From CAZABP01 sp964483245 (GTDB taxonomy: Bacteria; Planctomycetota; UBA1135; UBA2386), in the NCBI GenBank assembly GCA_964483245.1, contig CAZABP010000017.1, positions 22,350 through 86,349 of the forward strand: a stretch of 64,000 nucleotides of DNA, in the 5' to 3' direction. Of this stretch, positions 31,857 through 40,257 are shown piece by piece. The position numbers and the translations under genes are program-made. Position 1 is the stretch's first letter, and each line of letters begins with the position of its first letter. A model generated the notes under the pieces. The model searched no databases and was not told where the DNA came from. It saw only the letters and a program-made list of their open reading frames with translations.

Positions 31857-33349
31857 ACGACGCGCCCCCCGAGCCGCTCGAGCCGCTCGACCAGCGTCCA
31901 CGGCGACGCGACCGGCGCGCTCGCGCCAGCCGGCGTCTCGACGCGCTCGGTGCGACCGTACTTCCATAGCGCCGCCGCCAACGCCGCGGTGTCGGCGATC
32001 GCACGCGGCGGCGCACGGTCGATCCGCTCCAGGATCGCGGTGTCGTAGTCGCCGCTGCCGAACTCGCGGCTCTGCAGCACGCGCAGCGCAGCCGGAGCCG
32101 AGGTCTTGATCCCGCCGATCCGCAGCTCCTGCAGCGCCCGCACCGCGCGCGCGATCGCGGCCGGCCGGTCGGCGGCGTGCACGATCAACTTGCCGAGCAT
32201 GCTGTCGTAGTGCGGCAGCACCTCGAACCCGGGCTCCAGACAGCCGTCGAAGCGCACGCCCGGGCCGGCCGGCAGCCGCAGCGACGTCACGCGCCCGAGT
32301 GCGGGCAGGAACGTGACCGGATCCTCGGCATTGAGCCGGATCTCGATCGCGTGCCCGCGCGGCTCGCCCGCCGCAGTCGCCGTGCCGCCGGCCGCGACGC
32401 GGAGCTGCTCGGCGACCAGGTCGACGCCGAATCGCTGCTCGGTGATCGGATGCTCGACCTGCAGCCGCGTGTTCATCTCGAGGAAGAAGAACTCCCCCGC
32501 CGACCACAGGAACTCGACCGTCCCCGCGCCGGCATAGCCGACCTCGCGCGCCAACGCACAGGCCGCATCCTGCATCCGCGCGCGCAGCGTCGGCGTCAAC
32601 ACCGGACAGGGCGACTCCTCGACCAGCTTCTGATGGCGGCGCTGCACCGAGCACTCGCGCTCGCCCCACGCGACGCAGGTGCCGTGCGTGTCGGCCAGGA
32701 TCTGGATCTCGACGTGCCGTGGACGGGTCAGGAACTTCTCGAGGTAGACGCGATCGTCGCCGAACGCCGCGCGCGCTTCGGCGCGCGCGAGCTGGAACGC
32801 GGTGGTCAGCTCCTTGGCGTCGCGCACGATCCGGATCCCCTTGCCGCCGCCGCCGGCCGCCGCCTTCAGCATGACCGGGAAGCCGATCTGCTGCGCGCGC
32901 TGCAGCAGCAGCTTCGGATCGGCGACGTCCTCCTGCATGCCGGGCACGAGCGGCACACCGGCGCGCGCGGCCACCTGCCGCGCCTGCACCTTGTCCCCCA
33001 TCGCGCGGATCGCGGCCGGCGACGGGCCGACGAACGTGAGCCCGGCCGCAGCACAGGCTTCGGCGAAGCGCGCGTTCTCGCTGAGGAACCCATACCCGGG
33101 ATGGATCGCGTCGGCGCCGCTCTGCTGCGCCGCTGCGACGATGCGATCGATCCGCAGATAGCTGTCCGCCGGCGGCGGCGGGCCGATTGGCAGCGCGCGG
33201 TCGGCGGCGCGTACGTGCAGCGCACCGCGGTCGGCATCCGAGTAGACGGCGACCGTTTCGATCCCGAGCTCGCGCGCCGTGCGGATCACGCGCAGCGCGA
33301 TCTCGCCGCGGTTCGCGACCAGCAGCCTGCGGATCGGACGCGGCTTCAC
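31853..33349 (-). CDS. biotin carboxylase subunit of an acyl-CoA carboxylase
   Basis: A 498-residue ATP-grasp enzyme that carboxylates biotin with bicarbonate and ATP. It opens with RRLLVANRGEIALRVIRTA, the family's N-domain, and HPGYGFLSENARFAEAC. The ATP-grasp glycine loop is KAAAGGGGKGIRIV, and EMNTRLQVEHPITE carries the metal ligands. Start GTG 33349 overlaps the transferase stop by four bases (GTGA); the longer frame from 33403 lies inside the transferase gene. The C-domain is complete, but there is no biotinyl domain: that is a separate gene downstream. Confidence 0.93.
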   Translation of the reverse strand: MKPRPIRRLLVANRGEIALRVIRTARELGIETVAVYSDADRGALHVRAADRALPIGPPPPADSYLRIDRIVAAAQQSGADAIHPGYGFLSENARFAEACAAAGLTFVGPSPAAIRAMGDKVQARQVAARAGVPLVPGMQEDVADPKLLLQRAQQIGFPVMLKAAAGGGGKGIRIVRDAKELTTAFQLARAEARAAFGDDRVYLEKFLTRPRHVEIQILADTHGTCVAWGERECSVQRRHQKLVEESPCPVLTPTLRARMQDAACALAREVGYAGAGTVEFLWSAGEFFFLEMNTRLQVEHPITEQRFGVDLVAEQLRVAAGGTATAAGEPRGHAIEIRLNAEDPVTFLPALGRVTSLRLPAGPGVRFDGCLEPGFEVLPHYDSMLGKLIVHAADRPAAIARAVRALQELRIGGIKTSAPAALRVLQSREFGSGDYDTAILERIDRAPPRAIADTAALAAALWKYGRTERVETPAGASAPVASPWTLVERLERLGGRVV

Positions 33350-34935
33350 AGCGGGATGTTGCCGTGCTTGCGCGGCGGATTGCGGTCCCGCTTGCGCGCG
33401 CACAGCTCGAGCGCCTGGATCAGCCGCGGCCGCGTCTGGTGCGGCTCGATGACGTCGTCGACGTAGCCGCGCGCCGCTGCCTGATACGGGTTGTAGAACT
33501 TCGCCTTGTAGCCGGCGATCAGCTCCGCCTCGGTCTTCGCCTGGTCCTTGGCCGCGGCGATCTCCTTGCGGAACACGATCTTCGCCGCCCCTTCAGCACC
33601 CATGACCGCGATCTCCGCCATCGGCCAGGCGAGGTTGACGTCGCCGCGCACGTGCTTGCTGCTCATGACGTCATAGGCGCCGCCATAGGCCTTGCGCGTG
33701 ATCACGGTCAGCTTCGGCACCGTCGCTTCGCAATACGCATAGAGCAGCTTCGCGCCGTGCGCGATGATCCCGCCATGCTCCTGCGCCTTGCCCGGCAGGA
33801 AGCCGGGCACGTCCTCGAACGTGACCAGCGGGATGTTGAACGCGTCGCAGCAGCGGATGAAGCGCGCGCCCTTCAGGCTCGCCTGGATGTCGAGCACACC
33901 GGCCAGATGGTTCGGCTGGTTGCCGACGACGCCGACGACGCGTCCGCCGAGCCGCGCGAACCCGACGATCAGGTTGCGCGCATAGCGCTGGTGCACCTCG
34001 AAGAAGCGGCGGTCGTCGACGACATGGCGCACGACCTCGCGCATGTCGTACGGCTGGTTGCTGCTCTCTGGCACCAGCGTGTCGAGCGCCGCCTCCGCGC
34101 GATTCGGATCGTCGTCGGACGGGCGGAACGGCGGATCCTCGGCGTTGTTCAGCGGCAGGAACGACAACAGGTCGCGCACCTGCGCCAGGCAGGACGCATC
34201 GTCCGGTGCCGTGAAGTGCGCAACGCCGCTGAGGTCGCTGTGCACGCGCGCGCCGCCGAGCTCCTCGCTGGTCACCGTCTCGTGCGTGACCGTCTTGACC
34301 ACGTCCGGCCCGGTGATGTGCAGGAAGCTGGTCCCTTCCACCATCAACACGAAGTCGGTGATCGCCGGGCTGTAGACCGCGCCGCCGGCGCAGGGACCCA
34401 TGATGCAGGAGATCTGCGGCACGACGCCGGATGCCAGCGTGTTGCGCAGGAAGATGTCGGCATAGCCGCCGAGCGAGACGACTCCCTCCTGGATGCGCGC
34501 GCCGCCGGAGTCGTTGAGGCCGATTACCGGGACCCCCATCTTCAACGCGAGGTCCATGATCTTGCAGATCTTCGCCGCGTGCGTCTCCGACAACGAGCCA
34601 CCGAACACCGTGAAGTCCTGGCTGAACAGATAGACCGGCCGCCCGCCGATCCGCGCCGAGCCGGTCACCACGCCGTCGCCGAGGATCTGCGTGCGCTCGT
34701 CGTCCATGCCGAAGTCGCGGCAGCGGTGCGTCACGAACCGGTCGATCTCGACGAACGTGCCCGGGTCGACCAGCAGATCGACGCGCTCGCGCGCCGTCAG
34801 CTTGCCGCGCGCGTGTTGGGCTTCGATGCGCTCCGCGCCCCCGCCGAGCTCGGCGCGCTGGCGCAGCTCCGCGAGGCGTGCGAACGCCGCGGCATGGCCG
34901 GCGGGCTGGGGCTGGGGCTGCTTCGACTCAGCCAC
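33346..34935 (-). CDS. carboxyltransferase subunit, propionyl-CoA carboxylase type
   Basis: A 529-residue carboxyltransferase of the PccB type, which takes CO2 from biotin to acyl-CoA. The N-terminal motif ARGKLTARERVDLLVDPG and the oxyanion-hole regions (GGSLSETHAAKICKIMD, GVPVIGLNDSGGARIQEG; C-half GFLPGKAQEHGGIIAHGAKLLYA and TRKAYGGAYDVMSSK) are clear. The length is normal. The placement next to methylmalonyl-CoA epimerase argues for propionyl-CoA as substrate rather than acetyl-CoA. The start is GTG 34935, overlapping the epimerase stop by eight bases. Confidence 0.93.
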   Translation of the reverse strand: MAESKQPQPQPAGHAAAFARLAELRQRAELGGGAERIEAQHARGKLTARERVDLLVDPGTFVEIDRFVTHRCRDFGMDDERTQILGDGVVTGSARIGGRPVYLFSQDFTVFGGSLSETHAAKICKIMDLALKMGVPVIGLNDSGGARIQEGVVSLGGYADIFLRNTLASGVVPQISCIMGPCAGGAVYSPAITDFVLMVEGTSFLHITGPDVVKTVTHETVTSEELGGARVHSDLSGVAHFTAPDDASCLAQVRDLLSFLPLNNAEDPPFRPSDDDPNRAEAALDTLVPESSNQPYDMREVVRHVVDDRRFFEVHQRYARNLIVGFARLGGRVVGVVGNQPNHLAGVLDIQASLKGARFIRCCDAFNIPLVTFEDVPGFLPGKAQEHGGIIAHGAKLLYAYCEATVPKLTVITRKAYGGAYDVMSSKHVRGDVNLAWPMAEIAVMGAEGAAKIVFRKEIAAAKDQAKTEAELIAGYKAKFYNPYQAAARGYVDDVIEPHQTRPRLIQALELCARKRDRNPPRKHGNIPL

Positions 34936-35335
34936 GCGGCTCCTCCACGATCTCCGCCAACACGCCGCCGAGCCCCTTGGGGTGGACGAAGGCGACCTTC
35001 GTCCCGTGCGCGCCGGGGCGCGGCTTACGGTCGAGCAGCGGCAGCCCGCGCGCCGTCATGTGGTCGATGGATTCCTGCGTGTCTTCGACCGTGAATGCCA
35101 GGTGATGGATCCCCGGGCCGCGCTTGTCGAGGAACGTCTGGATCGGCGAGTCGTCGGACGTCGGCTCGATCAGCTCCACGCGCGTGTCGCCGGCATACAG
35201 CATCGCGACGCGCACCTTTTCGGTCGGGACCTCCTCGATCCCTTCCAGGCGCAGACCCATGCCGTCGATCCAGACCGGGAGGGCCTCCTGCAGCGAGCGG
35301 ACCGCGACGCCGATGTGGTTGAGGGCTTGGACCAT
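34928..35335 (-). CDS. methylmalonyl-CoA epimerase
   Basis: A 135-residue protein of the vicinal-oxygen-chelate fold. It interconverts (S)- and (R)-methylmalonyl-CoA, the step between propionyl-CoA carboxylase and the B12 mutase. The motif order is LNHIGVAVRSL (metal-ligand His), VELIEPTSDDSPIQTFLDKR, PGIHHLAFTVED (second His) and GLGGVLAEIVE (Glu ligand). I chose ATG 35335; a GTG 12 bases upstream is possible. It is first in a four-gene coupled operon: epimerase, transferase, biotin carboxylase, carrier. Confidence 0.93.
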   Translation of the reverse strand: MVQALNHIGVAVRSLQEALPVWIDGMGLRLEGIEEVPTEKVRVAMLYAGDTRVELIEPTSDDSPIQTFLDKRGPGIHHLAFTVEDTQESIDHMTARGLPLLDRKPRPGAHGTKVAFVHPKGLGGVLAEIVEEPRG

Positions 35336-35388
35336 GCGGGCGACCACGTTAGCGGCCGCGCGCGGAATTCCAGGGGTGCGCGCCGCGC

Positions 35389-38037
35389 CTACCGGCGTCC
35401 GGGGAGCAGTTGCAGCTCGCCGCCCGTGCCGATCTGCCAGCCGATACCAGCCCGTCGCGTCGCATCCTCGAGCAGGACCAGGAACGACGCCGGTTCGCCG
35501 AGGACCGACAGCACCGGTGGCTCGGCGGTGAGCCGTGCGTCAACGAGCAGGCGGAGGTCGAGCTCGCGCTGCAGTGCGGTACCGAGCGCCGCGACGCTGG
35601 TGATCCGGATGGCGTCGCCTGGCGCGCGCGTGCGGAGCAGTTCGTAGGTCTTGGTTGCGGCTTCGCCCGAGGGCGCAGCCAGCAGCCCGATGCCGGGTCC
35701 GAGCGCGATCTTCAGCATGGACTCGAGCGGGATCGGGACGAACAGGCCGGGGCTGCGCTTCCACTCACTGTCGCGCAGCAGGATCCATTCGAGCCGGCAG
35801 GAGTCGCCGCCCGCGTGCTCGGCGACGCGGAGCAGCACGCGGTGGTTCGCATCGCGGTGCAGCACGTGCAGCAGATAGATGTGGCCGGCGTGCACCGCCA
35901 CCTGCTCGAGCGGCGCTCCGCCGGCGAGCAGCTCGGGCTTCAGGGACTCCCAGGTGCACGGACCGAGATCGCGGATCAGTGAGAGGTCTCCGCCGACCAT
36001 CCGCACGCGGAACCCATCGAGCTCGAGCTGGAGATCCCAGTGGTTGCGGGTCAGCTTCAGGCCCGGATCGTCACGGATCCCGTGCCGAAAGCTGAACGTG
36101 GCCTTGTGGTAGTCGCCGTACTTCGCGCGGTCGAACAGCAGCGTCTGTGTGGGGTCGGCGGGCGGCTTCGGCCGGTTGCGTTCCGGCTCCGGTGGTTTCG
36201 CAACCGGCTCGGCAAGCGGAGGCAGCACGCCGGGATTGCGCGCATTGCGGTCCCAGCGGAGCCCTTTGACCTGGATCTCGGTCGCCGGATCTCCTTGTGC
36301 AAACTTCGGCTCGAGCGGGTTGTGGACGAACTCGAACTGGGTGCGGTTCTCCGTCCATCCGCGATCATTCTCTTGTGCGATCCGGGCGAGCTTGACGAAT
36401 CCTCCTCGCCGCGTGCGGAGCACGACGACCTCGCTCTTGGGTGAATCGTCGTCGAGCGGAATGCTCTGCGCCCAGGGGATCTCGCTCTCGACGAGCGCCG
36501 TGATCCCGCGCACGAGCGCTCCAGCGACGTTACCCGACTCGTGATCCAGCTCCCCGTGCTGGCCGCGCGCGGCGCGCTCGAGGTTGCACAAGCCTGCGTC
36601 GGCTTCCAGTTCGATCGAGGAATTCCCACCCGACGCACTCGCGTACCAGACGTCTGCCAGTCTCCGCGGGACGTGGCGCGCCAATGTGAACGACCAACCC
36701 TGTTGATAGTGCAGCGTGAACCGCCCCGACTCCGGCACCGGCGGCACGGTGACCAGCTCCGCTTCGGCGCGCGGACTGCTGCGCCCGTGACGATCCATGC
36801 CGATCGCCTCATAGATCAGGATCTGCCGCTCGGCGACCTGCGGATCGCGCGCAAAGCCAGCGATGACCGGGATTTCGCGCAGCACGCTCTGCGTGACCGC
36901 GTCGCGGACCACTACGCGGTCGAAGGAGTACGGGCCGACGTGTTCCAGGCGCAGCTGCACCTCATCCATCGTCCGAGTCAGCTCGAGCCTGGGCACGACC
37001 GGCAGCGCTTCTGCGTCGAGGCTGGCTTCGCATTCGAGCTGCAGCTCCTGCTTCGCCCCGTGCGGGAACCAACGGAAGCGCGCCGTACCGCCGCCGCGCA
37101 GAGCCAGCAGGTGCCACACGCCGGCCACGTTCCGTTCGCGGCCCGGATCCGGTAGTGGCGGAACGTTCAGCGGGAACCACGGACCACGCTCATCCTGCCG
37201 ACTCGGGTGATCCAGGTAGAGACCTCTGCGATCCTGAAACATCGCCTGCCGGATTTCCCCGTCCGATCTGCTATGCGTGGTCGCGAGTTGCAGATCGAAA
37301 CCGTCCGCAACGACCTCGCCGCGGAGCAGATCGATCTTCGGCTGCGATCCCGCATCCAGCACGAGCCGCAGGTGTCGCATGCCGCGGCTCGCCGTCGTTC
37401 CACCGGTCACCAGCGAGAGCCCGACCCGCCCATCCGCCGCGATCCCGGTGATCCGGTACGAGTATCGAACCTGCGCCTGCACGTCGTCGTCGACGAACGG
37501 CGGCGCGTCGATCGTCGCGATGCGTGCGTACTCGTCGCCGTCGTCGCTCCGACGCTCGATCCGATAGCGCGCGTATGCACCATCCGCATCGAACCAGACT
37601 GCGATGCTCCGTTCACTGCCGAGGCAGAAGCCGTCGCGCGGGGCACGCAGCAGCGGACCATCGTCGAGCTTCGTCACGAACCGGACCTGCATGCCACGGT
37701 GCCACATCGACTGCACCCAGGCCGTGCGTCCACGCTCGGTCGTGACGCGGTGCCATTCCGAATCCGCGAGCCACGGCAGGGCATCCGCAATGGACTCGTC
37801 CAGCGTGCCGTCGACGAGGAGGTTCGTCGTGTGGTCGAGCGCTTCCATCTCGGCCACCAGGCCTGGCAGGCTGAGCGAACGCTCGAACACCCCGCCGGTA
37901 TCGAGGTCGAGCAGTTGTCCCGTGCGCAGCGGCCGGACTCCGCTCAAGTAGGCAGGTCGCTCGGCCGGTGATTGCGCATCGAGCGGCACACCGCCGAGCA
38001 TCGCGAGCAGGAGCAGGCCGGGGTTACGAGGTCGCAT
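35389..38037 (-). CDS. large exported protein of unknown function with a possible STN-like C-terminal domain
   Basis: An 882-residue exported protein. The start at ATG 38037 gives a signal peptide (MRPRNPGLLLLAMLGGVPLDAQ). The open frame continues upstream to 38895 but overlaps a divergent gene and reads as a basic, non-signal stretch, so I reject that part. The mature part is beta-rich with a fibronectin-like run (RYSYRITGIAADGRVGLSL, PSSY-like DRVVVRDAV). The last 75 residues (ALGTALQRELDLRLLVDA, then SFLVLLEDATRRAGIGW, LQLLPG) resemble the secretin/TonB N-terminal domain in pattern. This is a guess by eye. It is divergent from the next gene, with 117 bases between. Confidence 0.7.
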   Translation of the reverse strand: MRPRNPGLLLLAMLGGVPLDAQSPAERPAYLSGVRPLRTGQLLDLDTGGVFERSLSLPGLVAEMEALDHTTNLLVDGTLDESIADALPWLADSEWHRVTTERGRTAWVQSMWHRGMQVRFVTKLDDGPLLRAPRDGFCLGSERSIAVWFDADGAYARYRIERRSDDGDEYARIATIDAPPFVDDDVQAQVRYSYRITGIAADGRVGLSLVTGGTTASRGMRHLRLVLDAGSQPKIDLLRGEVVADGFDLQLATTHSRSDGEIRQAMFQDRRGLYLDHPSRQDERGPWFPLNVPPLPDPGRERNVAGVWHLLALRGGGTARFRWFPHGAKQELQLECEASLDAEALPVVPRLELTRTMDEVQLRLEHVGPYSFDRVVVRDAVTQSVLREIPVIAGFARDPQVAERQILIYEAIGMDRHGRSSPRAEAELVTVPPVPESGRFTLHYQQGWSFTLARHVPRRLADVWYASASGGNSSIELEADAGLCNLERAARGQHGELDHESGNVAGALVRGITALVESEIPWAQSIPLDDDSPKSEVVVLRTRRGGFVKLARIAQENDRGWTENRTQFEFVHNPLEPKFAQGDPATEIQVKGLRWDRNARNPGVLPPLAEPVAKPPEPERNRPKPPADPTQTLLFDRAKYGDYHKATFSFRHGIRDDPGLKLTRNHWDLQLELDGFRVRMVGGDLSLIRDLGPCTWESLKPELLAGGAPLEQVAVHAGHIYLLHVLHRDANHRVLLRVAEHAGGDSCRLEWILLRDSEWKRSPGLFVPIPLESMLKIALGPGIGLLAAPSGEAATKTYELLRTRAPGDAIRITSVAALGTALQRELDLRLLVDARLTAEPPVLSVLGEPASFLVLLEDATRRAGIGWQIGTGGELQLLPGRR

Positions 38038-38154
38038 GGGCGCCGTTCGACTTCGATCACGGCCGGGCATTCCCGGCTGCTCCGGATTCTGCGCTGCCGC
38101 CGTCCGTTCCGCACCGCCTGAACCACCCGCCGCCCCACCGCCGATACCCAGAGC

Positions 38155-38910
38155 GTGTCCGTCGCGCTCCTGACCGCCGCCGACTCGTTCCTCGACCGCC
38201 TGTGCACCGGCGCCGATCCGTGGCTGCTCGTTGGGAGTGCGGTCGCCGCGACGCTGCTGATGGTCCACGTCGCGATCCGCCGCAACCTGCCGGTCGAGCT
38301 GCAGCTCACCGCGGTTCCGGACGAGGCTCTGTGCGACGAGACGGCGCAGCTCGCGAGCGCGTTGCAGCAGGCCGGCTTCGAGCGGCTCGGCCCCGCGCTG
38401 CGCGCCGACCTGCGCCCACCGGTGACGCTGGTCGCACTGGTCCACCGCCAGCTCGACCGGTTCGCGACGATCTATGAGCTGCGGCAACCGCGGCTGCGGG
38501 TGTTCCACGAGTTCGTCAGCAGCCTCGACCGCGACGAGTCGACGCTGACCACGACCGCGGCGCCGGAAGCGGCATCGCTGCCGCTCGCGCCGCGCGAGCT
38601 GATGCAGGTGATCCACGACGCCGACACGCCCGGCCTGCACGCAGCGCACGGCGCGGCGCTCGAACACCTGCGCGCGCGCGGGATCCACGCGTTTTCGCTG
38701 GCCGCCGTGACGCCGGACGATCTGGTGCGGTTGCTGCGCGAAGCGATCCTGCGCAAGCGCCGCAAGTTCCTGAGCCGGCCGGTCTGGCACACGCTGGTGA
38801 CGCTCGGCCGCGCGCTCAGCAAGCGCAGCCCGCACCTCGCACCGATCGCGACGCAGCCGTTCGCGCGCGCGCAGATCGACGCGATCGCGGCGCAATCGCC
38901 GCGGCGGTAA
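38155..38910 (+). CDS. single-pass membrane protein of unknown function
   Basis: A 251-residue protein starting at GTG 38155. One membrane helix (WLLVGSAVAATLLMVHVAI) is near residues 23-41, followed by a soluble part of about 210 residues with helices and a few strands (LRVFHEFVSSLD). The C-terminal tail (SKRSPHLAPIATQPFARAQI) is repeated almost exactly at the end of the gene two positions downstream, because 76 bases of its 3' end are duplicated. I do not recognise the family. Its position beside a divergent exported protein suggests an envelope role. Confidence 0.7.
   Translation: MSVALLTAADSFLDRLCTGADPWLLVGSAVAATLLMVHVAIRRNLPVELQLTAVPDEALCDETAQLASALQQAGFERLGPALRADLRPPVTLVALVHRQLDRFATIYELRQPRLRVFHEFVSSLDRDESTLTTTAAPEAASLPLAPRELMQVIHDADTPGLHAAHGAALEHLRARGIHAFSLAAVTPDDLVRLLREAILRKRRKFLSRPVWHTLVTLGRALSKRSPHLAPIATQPFARAQIDAIAAQSPRR
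38816..38891 (+). repeat. 76-base direct repeat, copy A (3' end of the membrane-protein gene)
   Basis: This stretch is repeated at 40090-40165 with 73 of 76 bases identical; I compared them by eye. The three differences (G/A, C/T, G/A in the other copy) lie within the reading frame, two changing the protein and one silent. Beyond the ends the flanks share nothing. Confidence 0.85.
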
Positions 38911-39131
38911 CAGCAGGGCCCAACGGGTTCTTCGGCGGCAGTCTGGTGCGCAAAAAGCGCATTCGCGGAGCGGCTCCGGTCGTCGTGAACCACCAGTCGG
39001 CTCAGCTCTGTCGCCCGCTCGGGCGAGTGCTGCCCTGCGAGAAGAGCAGAGGCTCCCTGTTCAGGGGGCCCACAGCTTCGCGCAGCGTGCGGGTCGCACT
39101 CGCTCCACCTACGATGGCTGACACGCAACCG

Positions 39132-40184
39132 ATGGCCCGCCCGACGAACGCGCGCTCCGATTTCGCCATTGCGATGGGTTTCCTCGTGGCACTGGCTCCT
39201 GCAGCCTCGAGTCAGGACCGGAAGGCGACTGCTGGTCAGCAGGACGCATCCGCAGCGCGAACGATCGAGATCGGCACGTTGAAGCTCGCGCTGCCGGCTG
39301 GATGGCAGGAACGGCGACCGGGGGCGCGACTGCGACTCACCCAGTTCAGCTTCGACCAGCGCCATACGCGGGCCAACGCGGTCAAGTTCGCCGCCGAAAT
39401 CCCGGGCAATGCGGAACTGCCACGTGGTTCCCACGCGGAGCTGGCGATCTTCCACTTCGGCCCCAATGGAGCGGGGAATGTGCGGAGAGTCGTGCGCGGC
39501 TGGATCGGACAATTCGCGCGCAGCAGTTGGAAGGGGGTCGAAACGGATCCCAGAGTCGAGATCCGTGGGGGCGAGCGCACAGGCGGGAGCTACACGCTGG
39601 TCGACGCAGCCGGGACCTACATCTACGACATGGGCCCGTTCTTTCGTTTCGAGGCGCGGCTGATGCCCAGGATGCGGATGCTCGCTGCGGTCCTCACGTC
39701 ACCCGAGGGGCCCTACTACGTGAAGCTCACCGGTCCGGAGCGGATCGTCGCGACGACCGAGCAAGCCTTCCGGGAGCTTTTCGGGGGGAATGCGCAGAAC
39801 GAACTTCAGCTCGAGGCCGACCTCCGCCCGCGGCCTGCTGTCGTTCGCGTCAGATTCGAACTGGATGGGAAGAGCTACTCGGCCGCCGGCGTCCGCGTGA
39901 CCTTGGGAGGCGCAGTTGCGGTCTGCACCGACGGAGGCGCGGTCTTCGAAAACGTGGATTCCGGCAAGCACGAGTTGTCCATCGAACAGATCGAGGGGTG
40001 CAAGCCTGTCCTTGCGCGGGAGGTCACGGCCGTGAGCGGGCGCATCGTCGAAGTCGTCGTCCAACTCGAGCCACGAGACCAAGCCGCGATCAGCAAGCGC
40101 AACCCGCACCTCGCACCGATCGTGACGCAGCCGTTCGCACGCGCGCAGATCGACGCGATCGCGGCCTCGCCAGCACGCCGCTGA
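39132..40184 (+). CDS. exported protein of unknown function lying between direct repeats
   Basis: A 350-residue exported protein (start ATG 39132; ATG 39114 is the alternative). The signal peptide is MARPTNARSDFAIAMGFLVA, cleaved near ASSQ. The body begins TIEIGTLKLALPAGWQERR, the pattern of a family of exported domains in which a beta-strand pair opens a lipocalin-like fold, and has a beta-rich second half (VRVRFELDGKSYSAAGVRV) like a carboxypeptidase-regulatory domain. The last 31 residues (SKRNPHLAPIVTQPFARAQI and on) are not its own: they are the duplicated tail of the upstream membrane protein. The gene therefore ends in a fused tail. Confidence 0.72.
   Translation: MARPTNARSDFAIAMGFLVALAPAASSQDRKATAGQQDASAARTIEIGTLKLALPAGWQERRPGARLRLTQFSFDQRHTRANAVKFAAEIPGNAELPRGSHAELAIFHFGPNGAGNVRRVVRGWIGQFARSSWKGVETDPRVEIRGGERTGGSYTLVDAAGTYIYDMGPFFRFEARLMPRMRMLAAVLTSPEGPYYVKLTGPERIVATTEQAFRELFGGNAQNELQLEADLRPRPAVVRVRFELDGKSYSAAGVRVTLGGAVAVCTDGGAVFENVDSGKHELSIEQIEGCKPVLAREVTAVSGRIVEVVVQLEPRDQAAISKRNPHLAPIVTQPFARAQIDAIAASPARR
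40090..40165 (+). repeat. 76-base direct repeat, copy B (3' end of the inserted gene)
   Basis: Second copy of the repeat at 38816-38891. It puts the C-terminal tail of the membrane protein, in frame, onto the end of the exported protein. Distance between copies is 1274 bases. Confidence 0.85.
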
Positions 40185-40257
40185 CGGCTCGCGCGCGAGG
40201 CGCACCTTGTGCTGGTGCCGCAGTGCCGGGATGCTCCGGCACCGACTTCGCACCCCG

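Noticed and set aside
31857..32669. N-terminal extension of the biotin-carrier frame
   Set aside because: This part lies in the biotin carboxylase gene, in another frame; the real carrier starts at TTG 31856.
38038..38895. Upstream extension of the 882-residue protein's frame
   Set aside because: It overlaps the divergent membrane-protein gene; the signal peptide is at 38037.
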